DNA of 44,886 bases from Saprospiraceae bacterium (GCA_020631355.1 JAHDHL010000040.1:1-44886), one strand, 5' to 3'; shown: positions 19,000-27,485, counted from the stretch's first letter. The notes: generated by a model from the sequence alone, not told the origin. Made by a program: numbers and translations.

Positions 19000-19473
19000 A
19001 TGACTGAAAGACTGGACAAGATTGACCTTAAGATTTTGAAGATTCTTCAGGAGAATAGTAAGATTACCAACTTGGATTTATCCAAGAGAATCGGATTATC
19101 TCCGGCACCGACCTTGGAACGTGTGAAGAAATTGGAGCAGAGTGGGGTCATCAGAAGTTATCATGCACATATTGATCCACAGGCCATCGGTTTGAATGTA
19201 CAGACCTTTGTCTTGGTTTCCCTAGCGTGGCAGAAGAAAAATGCCCGCCAGAATTTCTTGGATAAGGTCAGGGAGATTGATGAGATTGTATCTTGTTACA
19301 TCATCACCGGTGAAGCCGACTTCCTTGTGAGGATTGTGTGTAAGGATATTCCATCTTATGAACAATTATTATTCAAGACGCTTTCCCAGATTGAGGAAAT
19401 CGAACGTCTTAAGACATTAATGACATTATCTACTTTTAAGGATTCAATGGTATTACCTTATAAGTACGAATAA
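19000..19473 (+). CDS. Lrp/AsnC family transcriptional regulator
   Basis: Lrp/AsnC proteins are DNA-binding regulators that sense amino acids. The 157-aa product has the usual architecture. An N-terminal winged helix-turn-helix (LDKIDLKILKILQENSKIT, then LSKRIGLSPAPTLERVKKLE) is followed by a beta-hairpin, GVIRSYHAHIDPQAIGL. A C-terminal RAM ligand-binding domain follows, with VREIDEIVSCYIITGEADFLVRI. It sits next to an amino-acid dehydrogenase, so control of that gene or of amino-acid catabolism is a reasonable inference. The start at 19000 gives the expected distance to the HTH. Confidence 0.93.
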   Translation: MTERLDKIDLKILKILQENSKITNLDLSKRIGLSPAPTLERVKKLEQSGVIRSYHAHIDPQAIGLNVQTFVLVSLAWQKKNARQNFLDKVREIDEIVSCYIITGEADFLVRIVCKDIPSYEQLLFKTLSQIEEIERLKTLMTLSTFKDSMVLPYKYE

Positions 19474-19513
19474 TATACACGGGCATCAGCCAATGCCTAG
19501 TTAATTTCTATTT

Positions 19514-19521
19514 TAACTTTG
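19514..19521 (+). promoter_or_regulatory. Candidate -7 box (TAACTTTG) before the TraB gene
   Basis: TAACTTTG is an exact TAnnTTTG match. No TTG is seen at the usual upstream distance. A transcript from here would begin near 19526 and enter the hairpin at 19537-19577 before reaching the ATG at 19599. Confidence 0.4.
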
Positions 19522-19536
19522 CCAAATAGAATCTAT

Positions 19537-19577
19537 GGATCGCTGTTCTTTAGCCAAGGGCAGCGGTCCTTCTTTTT
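19537..19577 (+). terminator. Terminator-like hairpin between the Lrp and TraB genes
   Basis: GGATCGCTG (19537-19545) pairs with CAGCGGTCC (19561-19569) over 9 bp including one G-T pair, and TTCTTTTT follows. It probably ends the regulator transcript. A smaller GGCAT/ATGCC stem lies upstream near 19483-19498. Confidence 0.75.
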
Positions 19578-19598
19578 GAAAATATCCCTTATCCTGAT

Positions 19599-20405
19599 AT
19601 GAAGAATAAGAAGCATTCCCTGATATGGAAAATGGAATCCTCCGAATGGTCGCATACGTCCTATCTGATAGGAACCATGCATGTCAAGGATGCCAAGGCC
19701 TTTGTAAGGATGGAAGATATGATGCATTGTATCCGTTCCTGTGATATATTCGCTACGGAGTTCAACTTGGAAGAAGCGGATGCTTCCATTACGGCAGAGG
19801 GGATGGATCTTCCTGAGGATATGACCCTCGAAACCATGTTGGGAGAAAAGAAATTCTCAAAAATCAGAAAGATAATTGCCAAGGCTTTCGGATTGGATAT
19901 CATGTTCTTCAAGGGTAGTATACCCCTTTTGGTCAGTAATCTTCTGGTGGAAAAAGTACTTTCCGATGATATGCAATCCTCCTTGGACCAGACACTTTGG
20001 GCCTATGCCAAGGGAGAGGATAGAATTATGATGGGAATAGAAACATTCCAGGAGCAAATGGATATCCTAGGGATGATTCCAATGGATTATCAATTGAAAC
20101 AACTCAAGGAAATTGCGAAGCATACCCAAAGATTCAGACAACAAATTCTTCATACTGCACAGTTATTCGAAGAAGAAAATATCCAGCAGCTATACAAGTC
20201 TACCAAAAAGAGTATCGGCCCGATCAGGAAACTCATGTTGTATGATAGGAATGTGAAAATGGCTGATAGGGTAGAAAAAATCGCTTCCGAACAATCCCTT
20301 TGTTTTGCGGTGGGTGCAGGACATCTCTGGGGCAAGAAAGGGTTGATTAAACTGTTGAAAACGAAAGGTTTTATCCTGAAACCAGTCCCAATGAATCAGA
20401 ATTAA
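19599..20405 (+). CDS. TraB/GumN family protein
   Basis: The 268-aa product belongs to the TraB/GumN (Tiki-like) family, whose members adopt a fold related to erythromycin esterase and EreA/ChaN; some animal relatives are metal-dependent proteases. Family signatures seen are SYLIGTMHV at residues 21-29, FATEFNLEEAD with a conserved Glu, and GAGHLWGKKGL near residue 245. There is no signal peptide, unlike many GumN relatives, so a cytoplasmic protein is suggested. The biochemical role in bacteria is not established. It sits alone between two regulatory signals. Confidence 0.85.
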   Translation: MKNKKHSLIWKMESSEWSHTSYLIGTMHVKDAKAFVRMEDMMHCIRSCDIFATEFNLEEADASITAEGMDLPEDMTLETMLGEKKFSKIRKIIAKAFGLDIMFFKGSIPLLVSNLLVEKVLSDDMQSSLDQTLWAYAKGEDRIMMGIETFQEQMDILGMIPMDYQLKQLKEIAKHTQRFRQQILHTAQLFEEENIQQLYKSTKKSIGPIRKLMLYDRNVKMADRVEKIASEQSLCFAVGAGHLWGKKGLIKLLKTKGFILKPVPMNQN

Positions 20406-20470
20406 TACATTCTGATGCCCATACTAGGGCTCATGAATGAAGATTCCCTCCAACAAGAATCCTCATTATA

Positions 20471-20502
20471 TTGTCCAAGTGAGTAACATCTACTTATATT
20501 TG
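20471..20502 (+). promoter_or_regulatory. Promoter of the aldolase gene
   Basis: TTG at 20471-20473 is followed after 21 nt by TATATTTG at 20495-20502, which matches the Bacteroidota -33/-7 pattern. The predicted start near 20507 leaves a leader of about 17 nt before the ATG at 20524. It also argues against the longer reading frame from 20437. Confidence 0.65.
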
Positions 20503-20523
20503 CAGAAATTAAATTTGCATTTT

Positions 20524-21603
20524 ATGAATACCGACAAGAGATTTAGAGCTGGTGTACTATATGGTGACGAGGTCACCGAAGTACTGAACTATGCCAATGA
20601 TAATGATTTTGCCCTGCCCGCCGTCAATGTAGTTGGAACCAATTCCGTTAATGCTGTTCTGGAAACAGCTAGGGAAGTAAACTCTCCCGTAATTATCCAA
20701 TTTTCCAATGGAGGGGCACAATTCTTTGCCGGTAAGGGATTGGGGAATGTAAACCAAAAAGGAGCTATCCTTGGGGGTATCTCCGGAGCTTTGCATGTAC
20801 ATGCCATGGCAGAGGCCTATGGTGTACCCGTAATCCTGCATACGGATCACTGTGCCAAGAAACTATTACCTTGGATTGATGGTCTTTTGGACTATGGTGA
20901 GAAGTTTTACGAAGTACACCAAAAACCATTGTATTCTTCGCACATGTTGGATTTGAGTGAGGAACCCATCGAGGAAAATATCGAAATTTCCAAGAAGTAT
21001 TTCGAACGCATGAATGCCATGGGTATGACCATCGAGATTGAGTTGGGTGTTACCGGAGGTGAGGAAGATGGTGTGGATAATACTGATGTGGATAGCTCAA
21101 GACTCTATACGCAACCCAGTGAGGTAGCCTACGCCTACAAGGAATTGAGCGAGGTAAGTAATAAGTTTACGGTAGCTGCTGCTTTTGGAAACGTACACGG
21201 TGTATACAAGCCGGGTAATGTAGTACTTCGTCCGATTATCCTAAAGAATTCCCAGGAACATATCCAAAAGGAATTCAGTACGGATAATGCTAATCCTGTT
21301 AATTTCGTATTCCACGGAGGTTCCGGATGTACGCGTGAGGAAATCAGGGAAGCTATTGGTTATGGTGCGATTAAGATGAATATTGATACCGATATGCAAT
21401 GGGCATTCGCTTCAGGAATCAGGGATTACTTCAGCGAAAAGAAAGACTACCTACAAACTCAAATCGGTAATCCTGACGGTGACGATGTGCCGAATAAGAA
21501 ATATTACGACCCAAGAAAATGGTTGCGTGAGGGCGAAGCTGTATTCAGAGAAAGACTCAAGCAGGCATTCGAGGATTTGAATTGTATCAATAGGAATGCA
21601 TAA
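20524..21603 (+). CDS. fbaA: Class II fructose-bisphosphate aldolase
   Basis: The enzyme reversibly splits fructose 1,6-bisphosphate into glyceraldehyde 3-phosphate and dihydroxyacetone phosphate in glycolysis and gluconeogenesis. The 359-aa product matches class IIa (FbaA) in length. The zinc/catalytic motif HTDHC gives Asp108 and His109. ELGVTGGEEDGVDN, VHGVYKPGNVVLRP (zinc His) and the phosphate-binding FHGGSGCTREEI and IKMNIDTDMQWAF complete the active site. The ATG at 20524 lies just after the promoter. A terminator follows the stop. Confidence 0.97.
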   Translation: MNTDKRFRAGVLYGDEVTEVLNYANDNDFALPAVNVVGTNSVNAVLETAREVNSPVIIQFSNGGAQFFAGKGLGNVNQKGAILGGISGALHVHAMAEAYGVPVILHTDHCAKKLLPWIDGLLDYGEKFYEVHQKPLYSSHMLDLSEEPIEENIEISKKYFERMNAMGMTIEIELGVTGGEEDGVDNTDVDSSRLYTQPSEVAYAYKELSEVSNKFTVAAAFGNVHGVYKPGNVVLRPIILKNSQEHIQKEFSTDNANPVNFVFHGGSGCTREEIREAIGYGAIKMNIDTDMQWAFASGIRDYFSEKKDYLQTQIGNPDGDDVPNKKYYDPRKWLREGEAVFRERLKQAFEDLNCINRNA

Positions 21604-21624
21604 TATTTCCATCAATGTATAATG

Positions 21625-21656
21625 AAAGGGTAGAATCACGAGGTTCTACCCTTTTT
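21625..21656. terminator. Shared terminator between converging genes
   Basis: AAAGGGTAGAA (21625-21635) pairs with TTCTACCCTTT (21644-21654), with T runs on both strands. It can end the aldolase transcript from the left and the GNAT transcript from the right; the GNAT stop codon starts 4 nt beyond it. Confidence 0.88.
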
Positions 21657-21659
21657 GTT

Positions 21660-22238
21660 TTATGAAGACAGGATATCAGAAGCATCATTAGGACTCAGGA
21701 AATGAGTTCGGTTTATTGCCATCTGATGTTCCTCTACCCATTGTCCGTGCTTCATGAATCCTTGCTTGATATGCGTCACGAACCTAAAGCCGTTCTTATA
21801 AAGAACCCGTTCGCTGGCCTTGTTCCAAATGGCATGTTCCGCTTCGATTCGGATTGCATTCAGATTCCTGAATCCGAATGTGAGTATGTGTCCGACGGCG
21901 GTAGACATGATTCCCTTACCCTGTTGTTCTGGATGCGTCCAAAAACCAATATTCCAGACATTTGCCTCATCTGTCTTACGAATGGAAATTTTACCCAGGA
22001 ATAGACCGGATGGTTGTTGTAAGATTGAGAATCCGTATTCTTCCCCATTGTTCCAATTCTGGATACTGGCCTGATATGGGGATTCACATTCCGAGATATG
22101 TGATGGTGGGTCCCAAACCATGCCATCATTGAATCCCTTATAACGTGTGGCAGAGAAAATATGAGGGAAATCATCCCGACTGGCACTTCTGAGGATGAGT
22201 CGTTCGGATTCGATTCTAAAAGAAATGGGGATATGCAT
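21660..22238 (-). CDS. GNAT acetyltransferase, RimJ/RimL type
   Basis: The 192-aa product matches N-acetyltransferases of the RimJ/RimL type. It opens with RIESERLILRSASRDDFPHIF, has GKISIRKTDEANVWNIGFWTHPEQQGKGIMSTAVGHIL (the acetyl-CoA-binding Q-Q-G-K-G loop), and ends with AERVLYKNGFRFV-like text. Relatives acetylate protein N termini or small molecules; the substrate here is unknown. It lies 47 nt downstream of the unknown gene at 22286-23026 and is probably cotranscribed with it. Confidence 0.88.
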   Translation of the reverse strand: MHIPISFRIESERLILRSASRDDFPHIFSATRYKGFNDGMVWDPPSHISECESPYQASIQNWNNGEEYGFSILQQPSGLFLGKISIRKTDEANVWNIGFWTHPEQQGKGIMSTAVGHILTFGFRNLNAIRIEAEHAIWNKASERVLYKNGFRFVTHIKQGFMKHGQWVEEHQMAINRTHFLSPNDASDILSS

Positions 22239-22285
22239 AGTGAATGGTTTTATCTAATCACAAATGGAGCGCAAGAAAAGTTCCG

Positions 22286-23026
22286 TTAACAAACGATTCT
22301 TCTTTCCAATACTTCTTCCCAGTTAGGAATATATGCAAGGGTAGGGGTAGCAATACTGGAGCTAAGGAAAGCTCGTTTCCTTTCGGGAGCATTCTTTACT
22401 TTTTGGGCATGGATGATGAGCATCGCCCTTAGAATGAAAGCACCGTTATTACCCTCTCCTTGGGCAATCATGAGTATGGCCCTGATGTTATCCAAACCAT
22501 GTATCTTAATGAGAATTGCCAGAATATTTTTTCTCATCTTATCATTCAGATGGAATTCCGCAGCTTGGATGAGGCTGTCCGTATCCATGATACTAGCATA
22601 ATTATAGTAAGAAAGACTGGCCCTTAAGGCACGGATACCTTTGGTCTGACAAAGGAAATGATGTAACTTTTGTTTGATTCTGAATCGTTCGAATTCCGAA
22701 AACCAAAGCGAATGGTGCCTCTGTGCACCGACAATGGCTGCTAGATGGAAATAGATGTTATCTGATTCCATACCTTTCATCAAGGTTTCAAAACGGATAT
22801 CAGGCGGAATCATAATCGGATGGAACAATAGATTGGCGATGGCTTGTGGAGTATCCCAATTTTCAATTACGAATCGGATATAGGATTCATCCTCATTTCT
22901 GATGATGTGGATTTTCCTATTCTTGAGTACGGACTCATCCCAATCCTTGGCTTCAAGAAAACCCTTGAGTTCGGTACTGGGTTTGTGACTCAGTCGATCA
23001 ATGATATTGAAAATGCTGTCGATCAA
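22286..23026 (-). CDS. Uncharacterised mostly helical protein
   Basis: The 246-aa product is not recognised. No signal peptide or membrane span is seen. The sequence looks largely alpha-helical, with repeated short helices (FHLAAIVGAQRHHSLWF, then KIHGLDNIRAILMIAQGEG) that could form a HEAT-like array, but no firm match can be claimed. The frame has no ATG near its 5' end. The most upstream candidate is a TTG at 23026, with an in-frame stop about 27 nt before it, so the true start is uncertain. Codon pattern and frame length support a real gene. It precedes the GNAT gene. Confidence 0.6.
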   Translation of the reverse strand: MIDSIFNIIDRLSHKPSTELKGFLEAKDWDESVLKNRKIHIIRNEDESYIRFVIENWDTPQAIANLLFHPIMIPPDIRFETLMKGMESDNIYFHLAAIVGAQRHHSLWFSEFERFRIKQKLHHFLCQTKGIRALRASLSYYNYASIMDTDSLIQAAEFHLNDKMRKNILAILIKIHGLDNIRAILMIAQGEGNNGAFILRAMLIIHAQKVKNAPERKRAFLSSSIATPTLAYIPNWEEVLERRIVC

Positions 23027-23203
23027 AACGTGTTTGGAATTAGTATTGGTTCATGATTATATTAAGACAAATTATCATACCAAAAATTCAATCAGACCCT
23101 TATTCCTCCGAAAATTTAATGTTTGGATAACAACTTTGTTGATTTCTGGTCATGAGGTCAAGAATCGAATGCCTTTTGTTCTAGCTTTTTGTAATTTCAA
23201 AAT

Positions 23204-25369
23204 ATGAGATTATTAATTTATCATACGATATACCTGACCCTACCACTCTTATTTGTTTCGACTGCACTTTATGCACAGATAGATCATTACGAGACGATGG
23301 TTTATGCTGACGATATATGGTCGTACCGTGTAGCGGATAGCGAAGCTCCCTCAGGTTGGATGCAACCGGGGTTTGATGATACTGCCTGGCCGCAAGGACA
23401 GGGAGGGTTCGGTTATGGTGATGGTGACGATAATACAATCATTCCACAGAGTAATGGTGTATATATGAGATTGTCATTTGATGTAATTGATATCAATGCT
23501 ATTGAGACATTGATATTGGACGCGGATTATGATGATGCATTCGTTGCTTATCTGAATGGGGTGGAAGTGGCACGTTCCAATATAGGACAAGTAGGGATTC
23601 CTCCTGCTTTTGATGACCAACCTGATTCATATCATGAGGCCGTATTGTATGATGGTGGTACTCCTGAGCGATATGTTTTGGATGATAATCTTGGAACCTT
23701 GCAACAAGGAAGTAATGTCTTGGCGATACATATTGTGAATTATTCGGCCAATTCATCTGATTTGACGGGTAGGATGTACTTGTCAGTAGGTGTGAACCAC
23801 CCCAATCAGGTATATGGTACGATTCCTTTTTGGTTTGATGTGCCGTTCGATTTTACAACATCCAATTTACCGATTCTCATGGTTAACACCGGTGGGCAAA
23901 CCATTGTCGATGAACCAGAGATTACGGCTCAATTGGGCATTATCCACAATGGTCCCGGGAATATGAATTCCACAACCGATCCATTCAATGAGTATGATGG
24001 TCAGATTACGATAGAAATTAGGGGTGCATCCTCACAGTCCTTTCCTAAGAAACAGTATCGTATTGAGACCCAGACGGATATGGGAGAGAATAATAATGTA
24101 TCCCTTTTCGGTATGCCAGCCGAGAATGATTGGGTGTTGAATGGTCCATATTCTGATAAGACATTGATTCGTAATGTGTTGAGCTATCAATTGGGGGCTT
24201 GGACGGGGCGGTATACACCTCGTTACCAATTGTGTGAATTGGTGATTAATGGGGAATATCGAGGAGTATATGTCTGGCTGGAAAAAATCAAGAGGGATAA
24301 TGACCGTGTGGATATGGCCAAGGTGACACCAATGGATATAGAGGGAGATGAATTGACTGGAGGCTACCTGATGCAGATTGATAGGGACAATGAATTCATC
24401 AATGAGGGATGGTATTCCGATGCAGGGGATTATCCTTATTTCTATGCTTTGGAAGACCCTGAATATGATGAGATATTACCCGTTCAGCGTGCTTATATAG
24501 AGGATTATATCAATGAATTCGAAGCGGTTATGACCGGCCCGAATATGGTGTCCGAATATGAGGATTATCTGAATGTGGGTTCTTTTGTGGATTACTTCCT
24601 TGTGAATGAGATAGGTAAGCATGTGGATGCTTTCAAACTCAGTTTTTATATGCATAAGAAAAAGGATAGTAATGGCGGAAAGTTGCATATAGGACCCATC
24701 TGGGATTTTAATCTGGCCTATGGGAATTTTGATTTTGCTTGCGACCCTAGTCCTTATGATTGGATTTATCCTTGTACGAGTCCCGTAACATGGTTGGATA
24801 ATACATTGACGATTCCAGCTGTCCAGGATAGTGTGTATTGCCGGTGGACATCCTTGAGGGAGACGGTCTGGTCCACGGATAATATCATGGGATTCATAGA
24901 TAGTGTGGTCTTGGATTTGGAGGATGCCAAGAATAGGAATTTCCAATATTGGGATGATGTCATCGGGAATTATATCTGGCCGAATGATTATGTAGGACAG
25001 AGTTATGAGGATGAGGTGAATTTCATGAAGAATTTCCTACAAGTCCGCTTGGATTGGATGGATGAGAATATGTTTGGGCAAGGTGCTGTTTGCAGCGTAA
25101 GTACCTCCACCGAGGATGTAAGCGATGAATGGGACATAACATTATTTCCTAATCCGATGCAAGATTATTTACAGGTAAAAAATAATTCTGAACTTGATGG
25201 AGTGCTGATTAGGATTTACACCTTGGATGGAAAATTAATGCATAAACAAGCATTACCCAATACGGATATTGCAGAAATTAAAATTCAGGAATGGCCATCA
25301 GGTTCTTATTTGTATAATATTTCTAAGGATATTTCAATTGTTCAGGCTGGGGTTTTGGTTAAGGAGTAA
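23204..25369 (+). CDS. Secreted CotH-kinase family protein with T9SS sorting domain
   Basis: The 721-aa product has three parts after a signal peptide ending near LYAQ. First is a jelly-roll or galactose-binding-like domain (about residues 30-205; WSYRVADSEAPSGWMQPGF, LILDADYDDAFVAYLNG). Second is a CotH domain (about 225-610) with IEIRGASSQSFPKKQYRIE, NDWVLNGPYSDKTLIRN, GEYRGVYVWLEKIKRDNDRV and GPIWDFNLAYGN. Third is a type A sorting domain (about 645-721) starting LFPNPMQDYLQV. Spore-coat CotH is an atypical protein kinase; activity of secreted Bacteroidota homologues is not established. Export through T9SS to the surface or medium is inferred from the tail. A probable lipoprotein follows 12 nt later. 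Confidence 0.93.
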   Translation: MRLLIYHTIYLTLPLLFVSTALYAQIDHYETMVYADDIWSYRVADSEAPSGWMQPGFDDTAWPQGQGGFGYGDGDDNTIIPQSNGVYMRLSFDVIDINAIETLILDADYDDAFVAYLNGVEVARSNIGQVGIPPAFDDQPDSYHEAVLYDGGTPERYVLDDNLGTLQQGSNVLAIHIVNYSANSSDLTGRMYLSVGVNHPNQVYGTIPFWFDVPFDFTTSNLPILMVNTGGQTIVDEPEITAQLGIIHNGPGNMNSTTDPFNEYDGQITIEIRGASSQSFPKKQYRIETQTDMGENNNVSLFGMPAENDWVLNGPYSDKTLIRNVLSYQLGAWTGRYTPRYQLCELVINGEYRGVYVWLEKIKRDNDRVDMAKVTPMDIEGDELTGGYLMQIDRDNEFINEGWYSDAGDYPYFYALEDPEYDEILPVQRAYIEDYINEFEAVMTGPNMVSEYEDYLNVGSFVDYFLVNEIGKHVDAFKLSFYMHKKKDSNGGKLHIGPIWDFNLAYGNFDFACDPSPYDWIYPCTSPVTWLDNTLTIPAVQDSVYCRWTSLRETVWSTDNIMGFIDSVVLDLEDAKNRNFQYWDDVIGNYIWPNDYVGQSYEDEVNFMKNFLQVRLDWMDENMFGQGAVCSVSTSTEDVSDEWDITLFPNPMQDYLQVKNNSELDGVLIRIYTLDGKLMHKQALPNTDIAEIKIQEWPSGSYLYNISKDISIVQAGVLVKE

Positions 25370-25381
25370 TGTTATATTTTA

Positions 25382-26059
25382 ATGATAATGGATAAGTTTC
25401 TCCTCCTTTTATTCATTCTTTCAATGAGTAGCTGCGCCAGTTACAAGAAAGGGTCATTGAATAATTTCTTTGGAGTATATATTCATCGGGATAAATCCAA
25501 AGTTGAGGTGATTCATCTAAGAAAGGACTCTTTGTTTGAATACAGGTCGTTTCATCATAATATGAATGTCATAGGGGATACACTTACGGGTAATATTAAT
25601 ATGGGAAATGAAAAAATAATAATTTCCAGTTTGTATCAGCCTAAAACAATGAGATTGGTGTTGGAATGTATCAATCATACAGAATCTGATATACTTGAAT
25701 TATTCGTCAGGGATTCTGGAAATAATCCAATAATAGGTGCTGATTGTGTCGCTTACTATAAATCAAGTGTTGTTGGAGAGAACGTTTTAAATCATAAAGG
25801 GTATTGTAAATTTGAGGCCACTGCTATTGATGAAATCATCGTAAATTATACTGGATACGAAAATATTGTGATATCAGCTATCCCGGATTATTCTGGTATA
25901 TTGGAAATAGATGTGAATGAGAAAATAAATTCTATTTATTTCAAGGATGGAATAATTGAAATCATCAGAAAAAATAAAATTATACTAATAACGGATAATG
26001 GAATCAAGGAATTCCGGAAATACAAGACCAAGGGAGTACAGCCGGAAACTATATTCTAG
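25382..26059 (+). CDS. Probable lipoprotein with a carboxypeptidase-regulatory-like domain
   Basis: The 225-aa product has a short hydrophobic N terminus and a possible lipobox (SMSSC, Cys at residue 19). The N-terminal half (YIHRDKSKVEVIHLRKDS...) is unrecognised. The middle resembles the beta-sandwich of carboxypeptidase regulatory-like domains, with NPIIGADCVAYYKS, a short NHKGYCKFEA turn, then IIVNYTGYENIVI. The tail is lysine- and isoleucine-rich. It starts 12 nt after the CotH gene, so the two are probably cotranscribed. It is much more AT-rich than the conserved genes to the left. A second ATG 6 nt downstream is an alternative start. Confidence 0.7.
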   Translation: MIMDKFLLLLFILSMSSCASYKKGSLNNFFGVYIHRDKSKVEVIHLRKDSLFEYRSFHHNMNVIGDTLTGNINMGNEKIIISSLYQPKTMRLVLECINHTESDILELFVRDSGNNPIIGADCVAYYKSSVVGENVLNHKGYCKFEATAIDEIIVNYTGYENIVISAIPDYSGILEIDVNEKINSIYFKDGIIEIIRKNKIILITDNGIKEFRKYKTKGVQPETIF

Positions 26060-26091
26060 TTGGGATTTTTAGTGAGAATGATGTGTTGTAT

Positions 26092-26619
26092 TTACTCCCC
26101 TTTCAGTTTGGCATAAATATCAACGGATAAATATTTTCCGTTTTTTATTTCACAATCCCGCATGGTTCCTTCAAGCGTGAATTTTAGTTTATTCATGGCT
26201 TTTTTACAGTTTGTGTTTTGATGGTCTACAAAACCTTCAATACGATGTAATCCTATTTCATTAAAGGCATAATCACAAATGCAAGGCATGGCTTCGGACA
26301 TGTATCCCTTACCCCAGAATTGTGGTAATAACCAGAATCCTACTTCTGCTTTTTTGTGTTCGGCATTCACATCATTAAATCCTCCCGCACCGACGAAGTT
26401 ATTGTCAGAATCATATAATGCCCACCATATACCCGTCTTTTTTTCAAGGAGTTCGGTGTACCATTGTACTTGGTCTTGGGTTGCTTCCAAACTATCATAA
26501 CTCACGCCATAGTATTTGATGACATCAGGATGCGACAATCCCTCGAAAATAAATTGGATGTCAGTATCAAGAATATTTCTGAGTGTTAGTCTTTCAGTTT
26601 TTAATGTTGGGAAATTCAT
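26092..26619 (-). CDS. GNAT acetyltransferase, RimJ/RimL type, coupled to the ATP-grasp gene
   Basis: The 175-aa product begins MNFPTLKTERLTLRNI. It carries GAGGFNDVNAEHKKAEVGFWLLPQFWGKGYMSEAM (acetyl-CoA loop), then HRIEGFVDHQNTNCKKAMNKLKF, the usual RimJ/RimL order. Substrate unknown. Its ATG overlaps the stop of the upstream ATP-grasp gene by 4 nt (26616-26619), implying translational coupling. Like its partner it is AT-rich. Its 3' end faces the lipoprotein gene with only 32 nt between. Confidence 0.88.
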   Translation of the reverse strand: MNFPTLKTERLTLRNILDTDIQFIFEGLSHPDVIKYYGVSYDSLEATQDQVQWYTELLEKKTGIWWALYDSDNNFVGAGGFNDVNAEHKKAEVGFWLLPQFWGKGYMSEAMPCICDYAFNEIGLHRIEGFVDHQNTNCKKAMNKLKFTLEGTMRDCEIKNGKYLSVDIYAKLKGE

Positions 26620-27485
26620 AAATGTTGTTGTATTAAATTCCAGAATTTAATAGGTGGTATTTGTCTGATATCCGAAAATTGTCCATCACCGATTTCAATG
26701 ACTTTCCATTTACCGGATTGCGTTCTGGCAATATCAATAGAAATGAAAGGCGATTTAATATTTTGTGCAGTCTGAATGGCTAAGGATTCAATGATGTTTT
26801 TAATATCTGGATTAAAATTAAAAATGTTTTCTCCATTCCAATAAAATGAATAATCCAAAATATTTCCATTCAATGTAAAATAGCGATATTCATGTGCTTT
26901 TGGAATACCATTTCCTCCGATTTCCTGATGTTCCAAAGGTTCGAATTTTCTTAATATTACTTTTCCTAAGGAAAATTCAATATTGCGTTGGATTAAATCA
27001 AAATTCCTTTTTAATTCATTTTCATTGTTTGCAATGCAATTTTCCCATCCCCATTTTTTTAAGGATTGAATACTTCCTTTCATGAAAATAGGGTAACCTA
27101 TTTCTTTTGCGATAATTAGTGCCTCATTCCAATTTTCGGCTACACCACTTTTAATGGATAATTCATTGATGAAAGGATAATATTGGTCAAAATATTCAGA
27201 TAATGCAAATTCATCTGGCGTATGAATCAGTTGTAATTGATTTGCCTTGAGTATTGTATGTACTTGTTGGTATAATTCCAAACTGGGAACATATCCCAAC
27301 CAGAATACCATCTCTTTTTCAGATTGATTACGTCGGGTAAGGATATTATCCAGAGAATGGATTTCCTTAGGGTTAAAATGAATGATGGGAATACCCAGTA
27401 ATCTGGCTGCTTCCTCCATTTTACTCAGATATGCCCGACCTGCACTTGCGGGAAGATGATGGGAATATTCACTAAGGATAATCAT
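26616..27485 (-). CDS. ATP-grasp protein, probably of the R2K clade
   Basis: ATP-grasp enzymes make an acyl-phosphate and join it to an amine, thiol or other nucleophile. The 289-aa product has a pre-ATP-grasp region (about 1-95), then GYPIFMKGSIQSLKKWGW (nucleotide-binding Lys), an ILRKFEPLE linker, EYRYFTLNG, and the metal-binding end FISIDIARTQSGKWKVIEIG followed by DGQFSDI. The KGS and DGQ patterns resemble the R2K type of ATP-grasp, which has been proposed to act in peptide or protein modification; this subfamily assignment is from memory of the motifs and is less certain. The gene shares a 4-nt overlap with the GNAT gene and is strongly AT-rich (13 of 60 bases are G or C in 26821-26880). 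Confidence 0.75.
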   Translation of the reverse strand: MIILSEYSHHLPASAGRAYLSKMEEAARLLGIPIIHFNPKEIHSLDNILTRRNQSEKEMVFWLGYVPSLELYQQVHTILKANQLQLIHTPDEFALSEYFDQYYPFINELSIKSGVAENWNEALIIAKEIGYPIFMKGSIQSLKKWGWENCIANNENELKRNFDLIQRNIEFSLGKVILRKFEPLEHQEIGGNGIPKAHEYRYFTLNGNILDYSFYWNGENIFNFNPDIKNIIESLAIQTAQNIKSPFISIDIARTQSGKWKVIEIGDGQFSDIRQIPPIKFWNLIQQHL

